Source: Priapulus caudatus
Taxonomy: Eukaryota > Priapulida > Priapulimorpha > Priapulimorphida > Priapulidae
Direction: 5' to 3'
DNA length: 22,500 nucleotides
Assembly: GCF_000485595.1 (NCBI RefSeq)
Contig: NW_014577499.1
Span: forward strand, 21,371 to 43,870
The translations under genes and the position numbers were made by a program. This document shows positions 8,946 to 19,583 of this stretch, piece after piece. Each line of letters opens with the position of its first letter. Positions within the stretch are counted from its first letter, which is position 1. Under the pieces are notes generated by a model. It was not told the DNA's origin. It saw only the letters and a list, made by a program, of their open reading frames with translations, and searched no databases.

Positions 8946-11206
8946 GTTAGTGAGGGAATATCTCAGTCGCCCACGCGCTGCTTTTGCATCGGGTTCGAGC
9001 TAAAAACATTTTACCATGCGACATTACAATTTTCCATTATGATGGGATTTCGATTGATTTCAATTGCTGGCGGTGTTCTTGCATACTGCGGTCGGTGGGG
9101 ACGGCTATACAGCACGCCGGGGCATGGACACGATACGTCGATATCACTAAAGATTACAGACGATGTTGGATCAAAGTGCAATTACTTACATGCAACTATA
9201 TTTAGTCGGTTCTAAGAAGCTTTCAGTGGCCGGCTAGGAGATCACAGGAAAGGCCATATCGAGTAACGCAGCGAGCGTTCTACCCGGCTCCCGTGTCTCA
9301 AACAACACAGGTTATTATTATTAAAGGTCTACCTGTCCATCTGAATCGAGCCGACAGCTAGACTGACCCCGCATGTCGTTGACAATCGTGTGCGCTCGGC
9401 CACAGCGACGTTTGGAGTCAGTCTAACCGACAAGCACAAATTCGGACGAGAATGAAATATCGCGTTGCGTAGAATTAGTTACGGTCCTGCGGTTTGTAAT
9501 TTATACCTCGGTATATCTTATGTTATGTACGACGGGCGCAAACAAAGAACATTCTCAGAATTGCGTTTATTCCCACATATTTGTCGCCCCTCGCTTAATC
9601 CCGAGAGGTGTCGTAGCTGTTATCAAAGCGACTTCAGCCGGAACTTACCGCCTTTAACCGGAAATCCGCGACAAAGCGCGACTTTTGATCTGGGTTTTCG
9701 TTCAAGAAGTATAGAATGATTCATATACACTCCTTGCAGAATGCTACTAATTTTTCACAGTTTTTTTTCTATAGTTACATCATTCATTCGTAACTGAATT
9801 TATTTTGTATGTGGGTTTTGTTTTGTCGTGACGTGTTACAAATAGGTTGCATTAGTTACGTGGTAATGCACGTACAAACGTGCAATGTTAAAATAATTAA
9901 TTTTTGCTTTTACCTTTAACTAAGCGGATCTTTCCTTGAGCAAACGCAACTAATTTAATCACGTGCTATCGGTTCTCTCTGAAATGTGAGATGAGGTTTT
10001 ATAGGAGCGTCTAGACGGTGAAGAATAACATTGCTCGAGCGTCTATATACGACACAAAGTAACGTGCGTTTCTAAAACACGATTTATTTGACACCCACTA
10101 TTAGAGACGACGCAGAAAGCGCGTTATTCAATCTCGCCAATTCTGATCGCCGCGCCGACACAAAAAACGTGAAAGAACGCTTTTTATTAAAAAACACAAG
10201 AAAAACAGAAAGCGCCTATTTATGCGGAAAATGCGGCTACAGTGAAACTCCCATCGAACCAGACTGACCTGTGTAAAAAACGTCAAATAGCGGAAAGCGG
10301 TGTGTCTAAACATTCTCTGACCAACTCAGTCCGGTAGACGAAAACCCAAGACCCTCTAGTTTTCAGAGCAGCGTGAATGTGCAGTGTTTTTCGTTGCAGT
10401 GCGCATGCGCGGCTATTGTGTATGTTAAAGATACGTAGGAGTAGGTAACACAAGGCTGGAGTATGGTGCCCCAAATTCCCTAAAGGCTTCACTAAGTTCT
10501 TTACTAAGGGCTGGGGACATAGCCATCACTAAATCCTGACCTTTGCTCTGATAGCACGGATTATGATAATAGTTAGGGGATATGAAGGGCCATTTGTTTT
10601 TATTCACTCCCGATAGTTGCCATAGAAGGAGCTCATGCAGTGGTAATATAACCTAGCAGTGGTGTAAGGTAACAATTTACGCAATTACAAAATTGTAGTT
10701 TATGGGCCTCAGAAGCAGCCGGTGCATATTGCGTGTTCATAAACCTAAAAGTAACCCACAGGTTTTTATTACGCTCCGACGGCTACTACAGTAATAGCGG
10801 CTTTATGATCCTTAACCGCAAATGCTATTTATTTATTGCCTTAGATGCGTGGACTAATGGCTATGTCCTAGAACCTTGCCTAGCTATTTGGCTAACGTGG
10901 TTATCACAAGCATGATAGGAATAGGGGCGATTATGTATAGACGGTTGAGTGATGTGGTTGTAGATTTCATCGGATTCTGTAACAGCGAACTGTGTGACAA
11001 TTAATACTGCTAATGTTAATTGCTTATTATACCTGATTAGCACACGATTGCAGGCATGATTGCATCACGGTGGTCCGTTCATTTACTCTGGTTCGACAGA
11101 TCTATACAGTCGGTCAGAACTCTTATATTAAACTGACCCCAACTCTTACGTAACACTCGTGGCCCAATTCCCGACATTTCTTCGTTTAGCTGCCAGATAA
11201 TAAATA
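8946..11206. other. 2.3-kb gene-free, mostly unique DNA
   Basis: The longest repeat-poor stretch in the left half. Open frames are short (84 codons or fewer past the array), share no recognised family and lack convincing paired splice signals. I specifically looked on the minus strand for the next SH2B exon (rest of the PH domain, with an EMPD..TFV-like motif) and did not see it. No tRNA or rRNA is recognised. Confidence 0.45.
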
Positions 11207-11246
11207 CGCACACACATACACACACGCGCGCACGCACGCATGCTCG

Positions 11247-11281
<35 letters not shown>

Positions 11282-11333
11282 ATGCACGCACACACACGCA
11301 CACGCACGCACACACATGCACGCATGCACGCGC
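11207..11333. repeat. CA/CG dinucleotide array (short)
   Basis: About 127 bp of CACACG, CGCACGCA and pure CA runs, alternating purine-pyrimidine. Its orientation on the plus strand (CA) is opposite to that of the 6452-7181 array (GT). Confidence 0.95.
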
Positions 11334-11507
11334 ACCAAAGTTATGCCAGCACGCACTGGGAAGACAAACCCATCATATAGCGCTGGGTGACTATCTGCTT
11401 GATACAATTCTTTCCTTGCATGTGCGCGACTTTTGAATGCAATTGCCTAAACAACATCGAACTCTGAATCTCACTCAATACATACAGCGGGGCGTGGCAT
11501 CTGAAAG

Positions 11508-11909
11508 CACCCACTCACACATCCAAACACACACACACACACCACCGCACCACACTCACCATTTCCAAACACCACACACTACATCACAACCGCACACACA
11601 CCTCACCCATCCGAAACACACACACACACCCACACTCCCATCCAAAACAACTACACACACACACACATACACACCACACAACACACCACACAACACACCT
11701 ACACAAAACACAATCAGTCATTATCCACATGCCCATCCGACAAACACACTGACACACCACACACGACACAACCCATTATACCACACACACAACCCCCCCC
11801 CTCACCACCCACACACACACCCACCCACCACCACACACACACCGACGCACGCACGCACACAGCGCACCACACTACCACATCTATACCACGCACGCACGCA
11901 CGCAGCGCA

Positions 11910-11941
<32 letters not shown>

Positions 11942-12413
11942 TACACACACACACCATACACACACACACACACACCACGCTACGCACGCACCGCAGCACA
12001 TACACGCCGCACGCTACACACAACCCATACACAGTGCACCACCAGCACAACACACACACAATACACACCACACGATTACACCACACACACGTCACACATA
12101 TATAGTACACACAGCACACACCACACAGCACACACACATGCAACACACACACACACACACCACACACACCACACGCGACGCACACAAGCCACGCACACAC
12201 ACACACACCACACACATCACACACGACACTCACAAACACCACACAGCTGTGCGCAGCACACACATCACAGATACACACACCACAGTCGCGTGCAGCGCAC
12301 ACACACCACACAACGCGGCGCGGCGCGGCCACACCATCACACCACGCCACGCTAACGCACGAACGACGAACGCACTGCCACGCACACACACACACTCGCG
12401 CTACACACACACA
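11508..12413. repeat. CA/CCA-rich array (0.9 kb)
   Basis: Predominantly CA repeats with CCA, ACGC and CGCA variants and several C-runs. It is less regular than the GT array because CC steps break the alternation. A 222-codon plus-strand frame (His/Thr/Pro) and minus-strand frames (Cys/Val) are stop-free by composition only. A CG-rich knot, GGCGCGGCGCGGCC, lies near 12317-12330. Confidence 0.9.
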
Positions 12414-13367
12414 GGGAAGATTTAAAGATCACACAAACGATGCAAACAATAAGTGCGTTGCAATCTGAATTGGGGTAGAGACCCCCACGCAAGGACTTGT
12501 AAATTAAACTTATTATTAGAACGTTCGCCGTAATGTAGCAAACGGAGGAACGAGGTGGCTATTTCAACAGTTTAATTGATTTATGTTAGGGAAATTGCTT
12601 AAAGGCGTTATTTACCCAGACAAGTAGCTTGGACCACGAGAACGGGCAGCGTTGAGAAAGGGAAAGGCCCTGCGGACAGGGTACATACAACAAGAGCGTA
12701 TAAAGAAGCTATTACCCTTCTTATACGTCTGCTGCCTTTCCGTGATAACATGTTTAAAGCTACCGACACACGATCGCGGCACTTTCAATTTAAATTTGCG
12801 CTCAAAAAGCGGAAAGCGTCATTCAGGTAGTCTCCTGTATGTACGCTAGAATCTAACCCACTTCGGCAGGTCAGTAATATCATTTATACAGCACTAAGTA
12901 ACGCACACTGAATGGCAAAACCGCGCCACACTTGACAGCCGCACAACCAATATACCAATGTACGCTGGCCCGTGACACTAACTATTGTTTCATTATCAAG
13001 ACGCGTAAACCCGTGAAACGAAAGTGCTAAACGTGTCGAACAAAGACAAATAGAACGAACCACTACTTTACAGGGATTCATGAGACTCGGAAGGAGAAAG
13101 ACTAGACCGAATTCAAAGGGGGTACCCCGCGCCATTAAATCGCTCTTAAAACGAATCAGCGTTCCACCCGACCCGGGGCCGTGCCAGTACAGTCGTCTGG
13201 ACGGCGCAAAAGCCAAACGCGTGTGTGCCTGGATCTGTGTATATAAACGACCACCAGCCAGCCAGCTCGGGTCATGACATTCCCCTGGCGAAATGCACGA
13301 GACCTTAGCAGACCGCGCCCTAGTTTCACGCGCGTGTTAAAAGGAAGGCTGCCAACCACACGGCTTT
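12414..13367. other. Gene-free interval with a TATA-like motif
   Basis: Mixed-composition DNA. A TATATAAA word occurs at 13240-13247, with an ATG about 27 bp further on at 13274. The frame downstream quickly enters the C-tract and encodes only Pro/His, so I do not call a promoter. A 110-codon minus-strand frame (12884-13216) has no family resemblance. Confidence 0.4.
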
Positions 13368-13388
13368 CCCCCCCCCCCCCCCCCCACC

Positions 13389-13421
<33 letters not shown>

Positions 13422-13460
13422 CGGGCCCGCCCCCCCCCCCCCCCCCCCCGCCCGCCCCCG
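13368..13460. repeat. C-homopolymer tract with GC palindrome at its centre
   Basis: About 93 bp, nearly all C on the plus strand, with two A interruptions (13386, 13389) and a central GGCGGGCCCGCC palindrome (13420-13431). The minus strand is a long G-tract able to form G-quadruplexes; the plus strand could form an i-motif. Homopolymers of this length are error-prone in sequencing, so the exact length is uncertain. Confidence 0.9.
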
Positions 13461-13525
13461 TGTCCTTGTTGAAATCACGCTCTCTTCCGGACGGATATTT
13501 GTATATAAAATGCTGCGGCGCGCCC

Positions 13526-14048
13526 ATACGCTCTCCCGCAACCCTCCTCCCCTCCCCTAACAATCGCCCCTAACCCGATTTTTCCCCCAATCTTTCAGCA
13601 CAAACCCCTCCTACCGACAACCCCTCCGCCCCTTCCTCACAACCGCCTCTCCGACAACCCGCCTCCCATCCCCATCACAATCCTGCCCTGCTCGTTTCCG
13701 ACAAACCCCTTCCTCGCCGACAAACCCCCTCCCATCCCCCTCACAAGCCCTCCCCCGCCTCTCCCCTCTCACCAACCGCCTTTCCTCCCGACAACCCCCC
13801 TCCCCTCTCCGCGACCGTCCCCTGCCCCTAACAACCCCCTCCCAATTCCCCCTCACAAACCGCCTGCCTCGCCGACAACCCCCCTCCGCGCCTCCCCCTT
13901 CACAACCCCTCCCATCCCCCTCACAACCGGCCCTCCTCCGGCGACAACCCCTCGCCCATCCCCCTAACACAACCGCACTCCTCCCCGCAACCCCCTCCCA
14001 TCCCCCTCCCCCCCTCACAACCCCTCCCCCTCCCCCTCCCCTCACAAC
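13526..14048. repeat. Pyrimidine-rich block with CCCCTCCCATCCCC-type units
   Basis: About 520 bp of C-dominated plus strand. Phrases such as CCTCCCATCCCCCTCACAA and CCGACAACCCC recur irregularly (for example near 13660, 13727, 13836 and 13906), giving a degenerate minisatellite. The minus strand is G-rich with many G3-G5 runs. A 144-codon Gly/Arg-rich minus frame here is compositional. Confidence 0.85.
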
Positions 14049-14331
14049 TATTCTCTCTTGGCGAGATTCTCGACACGCCGATGACGGGAGAAGAGATGGG
14101 TGGGGCGGGGGAGTGGTCTGTGTAGGTGAGCAAGCTGCCAGCAGCAGCCTGACCGTGGCGGTGTGTTACGACCTTACAGCTGTTCTTACGTACACAACGT
14201 TACACCACGAAGCAACACGGAGGCGGGTAGCAGCGACTTGCAATGACGAGCAGTAGGCTGACCCAGCGGCACTCTAGGTACCGTCATATTATCATTACTA
14301 CCCCCTTACCGCTACTATATACTATATAGAA

Positions 14332-14339
14332 TATTATAT

Positions 14340-14372
<33 letters not shown>
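14332..14372. repeat. TA microsatellite
   Basis: About 40 bp of TA with a phase break. It abuts and overlaps the left arm of the palindromic mini-element, consistent with insertion into, or expansion from, a TA target. Confidence 0.9.
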
Positions 14373-14426
14373 CAGGAGTAAATAATCACACACAAAATCA
14401 TTTGTGATTATTTACTCCTGATATAT
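14367..14426. mobile_element. Palindromic mini-element (family copy B)
   Basis: A perfect 23-bp inverted repeat: the left arm 14367-14389 reads ATATATCAGGAGTAAATAAT plus CAC, and the right arm 14404-14426 is its exact reverse complement. The 14-nt loop is ACACAAAATCATTT. The arm core TATCAGGAGTA and ATAAT is shared with 19584-19635, and in a diverged form with 4939-5009. Perfect arms suggest this is the youngest of the three copies. It is non-coding. Confidence 0.8.
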
Positions 14427-14552
14427 GTGCAGAAATAACTGCAAGATATATCTCTGTGATGGATTACGTAGCCAGGGATAGACTAGCCAGAGGTAGTGAA
14501 TGCTGCTAGTGGTAGTGGTGGTGGATGTGATTTTTAGTTGGGGTGGAGGTCA

Positions 14553-15080
14553 CATGGTTCATACAGCAGGACTGAAATTTTTTCCAAGGACTTTTCAAGG
14601 ACTTTTCAAGGACATTTTATCGGAAATTCAAGGACATTTTATCAGACATTTTATCGGAATTCATACACAGAACAAAACATACCTGGATTAATTTAATAGC
14701 CCCATTCTTAATCACTGCATGTCACCTCTAAAACTTACCTGGATCACATTAATAAACCCTTCTAAACACTGTCACTTCTACAACATACCTTGATTTACTG
14801 ACTGATTTTACTGACTTACTGTAATTTGTGATCATCATTTAACTGTCTATCGTGTCTATAGCTTTTTAAGCTCATTAAACGCAATTTTTATTGAGGATTG
14901 CACATTATTGATGGTACAAAATTTCTTTTTATTACAGGCAAGGATTCTTTCTAAAAATTCAAGGACATTTTCATGAAATTCAAGCACTTTTCAAGCACAA
15001 AATCAACATTTACTAAATTCAAGTACTTTTCAAGGACTACCCTCAAATTCAAGGACTTTTCAAGGACTGTGCGAGCCATG
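14553..15080. mobile_element. Non-autonomous hAT-like (MITE) element
   Basis: The 528-bp element begins CATGGTTCATACAG and ends with CTGTGCGAGCCATG. The ends are inverted repeats matching at 11 of 14 positions. Sub-terminally, both ends carry multiple TTCAAGGACTTTTCAAGGAC-type words. At the left end these are in the same orientation as the right-end copies (14585-14645 and 14937-15066). The candidate 8-bp flanks GGAGGTCA (14545-14552) and GGAGGAGA (15080-15087) agree at 6 of 8 bases and are offset by one, so the target duplication is only suggestive. No transposase remains. The 'AAGGACTTT' sub-terminal motif is familiar from animal hAT MITEs as I recall them, but the superfamily assignment is inference. 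Confidence 0.55.
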
Positions 15081-15896
15081 GAGGAGATATGAGTAATTAT
15101 GGAAAAATCTTACAAAAAACTGCTATTAAACAAACCAATTATACACAGACACAGCTATTTAACAACATCAAAACAAAACAAACACAGGGATGGCAAATGA
15201 CATGCAGGACATTGTTGTAAACCTCTGTCAACCACCATCCTCAACAAACCAATCAATGAAGCCAGTAGACAAATGACCATCTATCTGCTGAGCAAATTAT
15301 CAATGCACACTTATACACTGTTGCTATACTGGTCAAACTAAACCTGTTTATATGTGTTTTTCATGTGTGCACACAATATTGTATAGTTTGCAGCAATTTA
15401 TTGCCAAGTATTGTCTTTTAGAAGAGCACATCACACCTATGATTGGCCTGACCTGCATGTTAATTATATTAGGCAATTAGTCCAATTAGCAATTCAACCA
15501 AAACAATCAAGGTAACGACCCAGCCGCCAATCAGTAAATCAATATCAGTGAAGCACAATATCTGGCCTTCCGTACACACACACACGTGTGCGGGGGCGGG
15601 GTGTCTACAGTAGGTTCCTACTGAGGCAGTCCTGATTTATGGAGGGACGCCATGGGTGTATGTAATGAATAGCCAGGCTGCCAGTGCATGTTGAGACACC
15701 CTTTAAGAAGAACTCGTTTGTAATGTGTTTCCAAAGAAGAGGGGATACAGATAATTTTTTCTTGATGCAAGTATATTATACAAAAATCTTAAATTAAATA
15801 ATGAACTTTAACAAATAGATATATATAATAAATAGGCTATATATTAATTATTATATACGTGTGTGCATGCGACCGTGTGAGCGTGTGTGCCTGTAA
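15081..15896. other. Presumed SH2B intron, no feature
   Basis: AT-rich DNA immediately downstream of the SH2B donor on the minus strand. It includes a short CA/GT run with GGGGGCGGGG (15575-15601). If the SH2B exon is spliced as proposed, this belongs to its intron. No further SH2B exon is seen. Confidence 0.4.
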
Positions 15897-15926
15897 TTAT
15901 TTGTTTGTATCGTATATATACTCTAC

Positions 15927-16592
15927 CTTGGGGGGAATATAGAACTCCAACATGTAACCTCCAGCTGTTTTAACAAGTGTCAGCCGACATTTTTCCCAAT
16001 GAGCCTTCCCTTGTAAATCTTCGCCATACAAATAGTTTACGATTCCTTCCTTTTTGCATTCAACGACGATTTTCGTGCTCTTCTCTTGCGGCGGTTTGTG
16101 CTTGTCACTTTTCGATTTATCGTTATGGTGGCGGTTGTGGGAGGTCGACGACGATAACTCCTGTTCATCCGAATGCTGCTTGTGAAAGATGCCCCGCATC
16201 CGACTAAGCCCACCTTTAAACGACAGTCGCCGAAAGAAAGGTTTATGATGTTTAACTGGAGACTCACTCTCAGTGTCCGAACCTGCCGTACAACTATCAG
16301 AACTATCGAATGGGAGCCCATTGGCATTGTGGTGTAAGGAGACTGGTCTGCTGCAAGCTGTGGCCCCCTGGTCGCATTCGTCATTCCTGAAGCAGTTAAG
16401 ATTAAAAGATTTCGTGAATGTTTCCACGAACAAGTCTCCGAAATCCTGCTTGGCTGCCGATGTCGCGTAGCACGGATGATCGGTGACGAACTCTCTAAAG
16501 TTCCGAGCAAATTCTGCTGCAGCAGTCTTTGCGTGTTGTTCACAGAACGTTTGCCAAGGCTCACGATGTCTAGAGTTAAAATTAGACGCCAT
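15927..16592 (-). CDS. SH2B: SH2B/Lnk-family adaptor protein, first coding exon (partial)
   Basis: The exon encodes 222 residues of an SH2B-family signalling adaptor. Known members couple receptor tyrosine kinases and JAK to downstream signalling through dimerisation, PH and SH2 domains. Visible here: an N-terminal dimerisation (phenylalanine-zipper) domain, residues 12-68, with WQTFCEQHA, EFARNFREFV and LFVETFTKSF (F16, F28, F32, F35, F51, F55, F59, F63); a Ser-rich linker; a conserved basic segment at 117-136 (FFRRLSF...RMRGIF); a His/Lys-rich linker; and the start of the PH domain at 181-222 (HWEKCRLTL...LEFYIPPK). The exon ends in codon phase 0 at AAG|GTAGAG (donor GT at 15925-15926). Reading on gives only nine more codons and a stop. 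The start is the first ATG after an in-frame stop (16692-16694), in the strong context GCTATGG. The open frame further upstream contains no ATG (the triplet at 16650-16652 is GTG). The rest of PH and the SH2 domain must lie in exons outside or not recognised in this window. Confidence 0.92.
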
Positions 16593-17224
16593 AGCTCCGG
16601 AGTGAGATGCAAGTGTGACCTCGTTCACCGATGTTAGTTTACGGCAACACACACGACACAGCGTCTCGTAATCACGGACATGTTGATAAGATTACTTGTA
16701 CAAACTGCCCACTTCATTTCTTATGGCACGTATCTAACGTATTAAAAATTCCGCAACAAGTGAGCGTATCGAGAACAGCGCCACCTCTAGTAAACAATTG
16801 GGATAAAATTTGGCCAATGTCTATGTTGGTTTCGCTTGGTCATGAACATAACCTATCGTCCGCTTCATATATCACACAGTATAGCATACATATGGAACCA
16901 GTCTAACCAGAGAATAATACATACATATTAAAGCAACGTATAACGCATAGCAGAATATATAACTGCATATATTGTTCCCAAAGTCTAGTCAATATCGCGA
17001 AAACAAAATAGGCGTTAATAAATCCAATTTGACCTTTTGGCGCCATCTATCGTAGAAGAGATAAATTATGAGACGATAATGGATGCGCCCTTTGCGAATC
17101 TACGTGGAACTTGGATTGAGAAATATCATCTAAATATATAATATTTACGAAGTAGAGGATAATTTAGTAAACATAAAATTACATGAAGAAGTAGAGTCAA
17201 TAATACTTCTCGCACATATCGAAA
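16593..17224. promoter_or_regulatory. Putative bidirectional promoter between SH2B and CCDC91-like
   Basis: The proposed start codons of the two genes diverge across 632 bp that hold no other gene, so 5' UTRs and core promoters of both should lie here. No clear TATA box pair is seen. Two related words occur, GCGCCACCT (16779-16787) and GCGCCATCT (17040-17048). On the minus strand these read AGGTGGCGC and AGATGGCGC, which fit the 3' half of the CTCF consensus (AGRKGGCRS); the second also resembles a YY1 core (GCCAT). Function is inferred from layout only. Confidence 0.5.
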
Positions 17225-17257
17225 ATGGAGGCTGATGACAGTGGGCTGGAACAGGAG
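17225..17257 (+). CDS. CCDC91: Candidate first coding exon of the CCDC91-like gene
   Basis: The short frame MEADDSGLEQE starts at an ATG in a strong context (AAAATGG) eight codons after an in-frame TAA, and faces away from SH2B. It ends at GAG|GTACTG in phase 0, the only phase that joins correctly to the exon at 19806. The next exons have no in-frame ATG that could start the protein ahead of DDEFGGFE, so an upstream start exon is required, and this is the best candidate seen. Weak points: the donor GTACTG is poor beyond the GT, the peptide is too short to show homology, and the intron would be 2.5 kb. Treat as a hypothesis. Confidence 0.35.
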
Positions 17258-18140
17258 GTACTGGCACTGTAGTAAGCCTACACTCTACAGTGTAGACTGT
17301 AGGCATATATGCAACTTTTGTTTACCAAATTGACATAACATATAGTTTTACCTGATCAAGGGTGTAGTGTTACTGCTTACACACCTCTGGCAACTCTAAT
17401 CACAGCATAGAAATAGAAACATGAAGATACAGATAATTGTGTAATTTGTAAGGTGAAGGTCAGTGTTGCTGTTTGTTCGGTTTTTGAATCGGTTTTGCAA
17501 ATCATGATTGCAAATATAGAAAATAGGAAACGCTGCCTTTGAATAAATTATTCATATAGATATAAAGTAGTCGATCATTGTCTTTTGATTGTCCGTTTTA
17601 GGCCTGGTCTGACCTCGTTATACTTATACTAGATGCGCCCATGATACAAATTAAAAATGAATCGACTGCATGGGCTGACTTTTGCCTTCTTGCCCGATTT
17701 TTCTGTTATGTAGCAAAAAATCCCTCTAGATAGAGAACACATTATCAGAATCCATCAGATGGCAAGGATATTTCTCCAATGAATTTGTGGGGCTGGTACA
17801 CCCTGTCAGACTTTCATCTATTCTGCATTAATTCACAGGAGCTGACTCTCCCTCCAGTGTTATTAGAGATGCCCCCTGATGCCATATAGTCCTTACTGTT
17901 GCTCTTGTGCTGTTGCTTAGTGTGTACAAGACTAGGGTGGCTTGCTTCCACTATAAGACTACAAAACTGGCCAGCAGAGCCAGAGAGTCGTTTATATATC
18001 AAGAGTATAATAGAAATACTGCTTGAACTTAATATTGTGGCTTCTTTCAGTTGTTTGTATGAATTTATGCATTGGTTTGTCCTGCAGGAACATCAGCTAG
18101 GTCAGTTAAATTTGTACGGGTATGCATGGAAAATTGGAGC

Positions 18141-18300
18141 TTGGCTCTCCTACATTGTTTATAATGTAATTAAACTTAAGTCTTCTAGCATTGCTACGAT
18201 GCTGCTTGCGTTGTTGGTGCTTGGCTCTCCTACATAGTTTATAATGTAATTAAACTTAAGTCATCTAGCATTGCTACGATGCTGCTCGCGTTGTTGGTGC
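18141..18300. repeat. 80-bp tandem duplication
   Basis: 18141-18220 and 18221-18300 are head-to-tail copies, each starting TTGGCTCTCCTACAT and ending GCGTTGTTGGTGC. They differ at only three positions (TTGTTT/TAGTTT, TCTTC/TCATC, GCTTGC/GCTCGC). Few differences suggest a recent event. No protein frame is evidently preserved across both copies: copy 2 has a TAG where copy 1 has TTG. Confidence 0.95.
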
Positions 18301-18528
18301 TTGCTCAGATCTATATTGGCTCTATCTTGTGTGTGTCTCTAGCAGAGTGTTGTGTGCTCCATATGGATGTGACTGTTGATGCAATCACACATACAATCTT
18401 ATTGCTATTTCCATGGGTACCGTCCCACCATTGTATCTTCTGGGTGGGAGTTCTCTTAAGAAATGAGTTGGTGACAATGTAGTAAAGTGATTGTATTGGT
18501 GAAAAGCACTTGTGCCGCAATGGTCAAT

Positions 18529-18630
18529 TATAATATATATATATATATATATATATCTTATTTTATATTTCTGTCATAATTTATATCTTATTTTATACTT
18601 CTGTCATAATTTATATCTTATTTGTATTTC
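18529..18630. repeat. AT microsatellite followed by a 30-bp tandem repeat
   Basis: A TA run (18529-18556) grades into 2.7 copies of a 30-bp unit, TTATATCTTATTTTATAYTT plus CTGTCATAAT, with copies at 18551-18580, 18581-18610 and 18611-18630 (partial). Non-coding. Confidence 0.9.
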
Positions 18631-19583
18631 CTTACGCTGCATAACAAATGCTACCTTGGCTAGATTAGATTATCCTTGATAATTGAAAAGTCCTACATTG
18701 ATGCTCGCATTGCACTCATGATCTACATTTGTGGTTCCTCCTGCGTTGCCAAGCATGGCTTCTCATGCTGAGTGGATATACATCCAAGTTCCACTTCATC
18801 TGGTGAAAGTTATTTATACCCTCTGGTCTGGACCCTGTTAGTATTTGACATGCATCGGCTAGAGGCCCTGTGTATTTGGGCTCCTCTATGTGCAGATGGG
18901 AAGAGGGGATGCAGGAATTACATCCCAACGTGTAAACCTCGGTGTTTAATGCCTTCATAAATTTACTTTCAAATGTTGCAATCGTACAACGCGTCGGAAG
19001 TAAATCGTAGCTACTGATGCAAGACTGTGGGGTTGAGATCATCGGTGCTTCTCTTGCGTTAGTGTTCTATATCGGCCCTCCCCCTCCCCCGCTGACACCG
19101 TGGAGCAGATGGAGCTTTCCAGCAAGGAATTCCTCAGGAGTATGTATAGAGGCAGTTGTAAGTTTTGCTCGGCTGGTGGGAATCAGTCAGCGACAGGCGG
19201 TGTGGGCTGTACTAACAGTAGCAGTGGAGAGAGAGGAATGTGGGCAGTTGGCGGTGGCTGTGCACTCTGTTAGATCGCGTGTGCTGTGATTCTAACGACA
19301 GGCTTCAGTAGGAATGTATGAGCAGCAGAGGGGTACTGGCACGTACCCTCCCAAAAGGCCACATCACAAGCGAATCGTAAGGAAGACACGTGTTTTTGTG
19401 TGCAGGCGCGTGCGTGTGTGTCTCTCTGACCTTGTGCGCGGTTCTGCGCTGAAAAGGGCCAGTTTAGTTTCTGGGAATGTGTAGTAGTACCTTCAGGGTT
19501 ATAACGTAAAACCGTTCTCTCTGTTCCATAAACGAAGACCGAATGATCCATCCGTTCGGTGAACATTCGCGTATATATATTAT

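Noticed and set aside
8229-9215. Long frames on both strands resembling a repetitive secreted protein
   Set aside because: Product of the 8-bp satellite; opposite-strand frames are equally long and the non-repeat tail has no recognisable homology.
13240-13300. TATATAAA promoter with a downstream ATG
   Set aside because: The following frame enters the C-tract and encodes only low-complexity Pro/His; a single TATA word is not sufficient evidence.
13611-14045. Gly/Arg-rich (RGG-like) 144-codon minus-strand frame
   Set aside because: Composition follows from the G-rich strand; no RNA-binding domain or unique segment accompanies it.
15897-15926. Continuation of the SH2B frame past IPPK to a stop
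   Set aside because: A donor AAG|GTAGAG coincides with the point where similarity to the family's PH domain stops; the nine extra residues look intronic.
16593-16652. SH2B open frame extended by 20 residues upstream of MASNF
   Set aside because: The triplet at its start is GTG, there is no ATG in that segment back to the in-frame stop at 16692-16694, and the ATG at 16592 has a strong context.
16631-16906. 91-codon plus-strand frame upstream of SH2B
   Set aside because: Lies in the divergent promoter/5' UTR interval, has no family resemblance and is within the length expected by chance.
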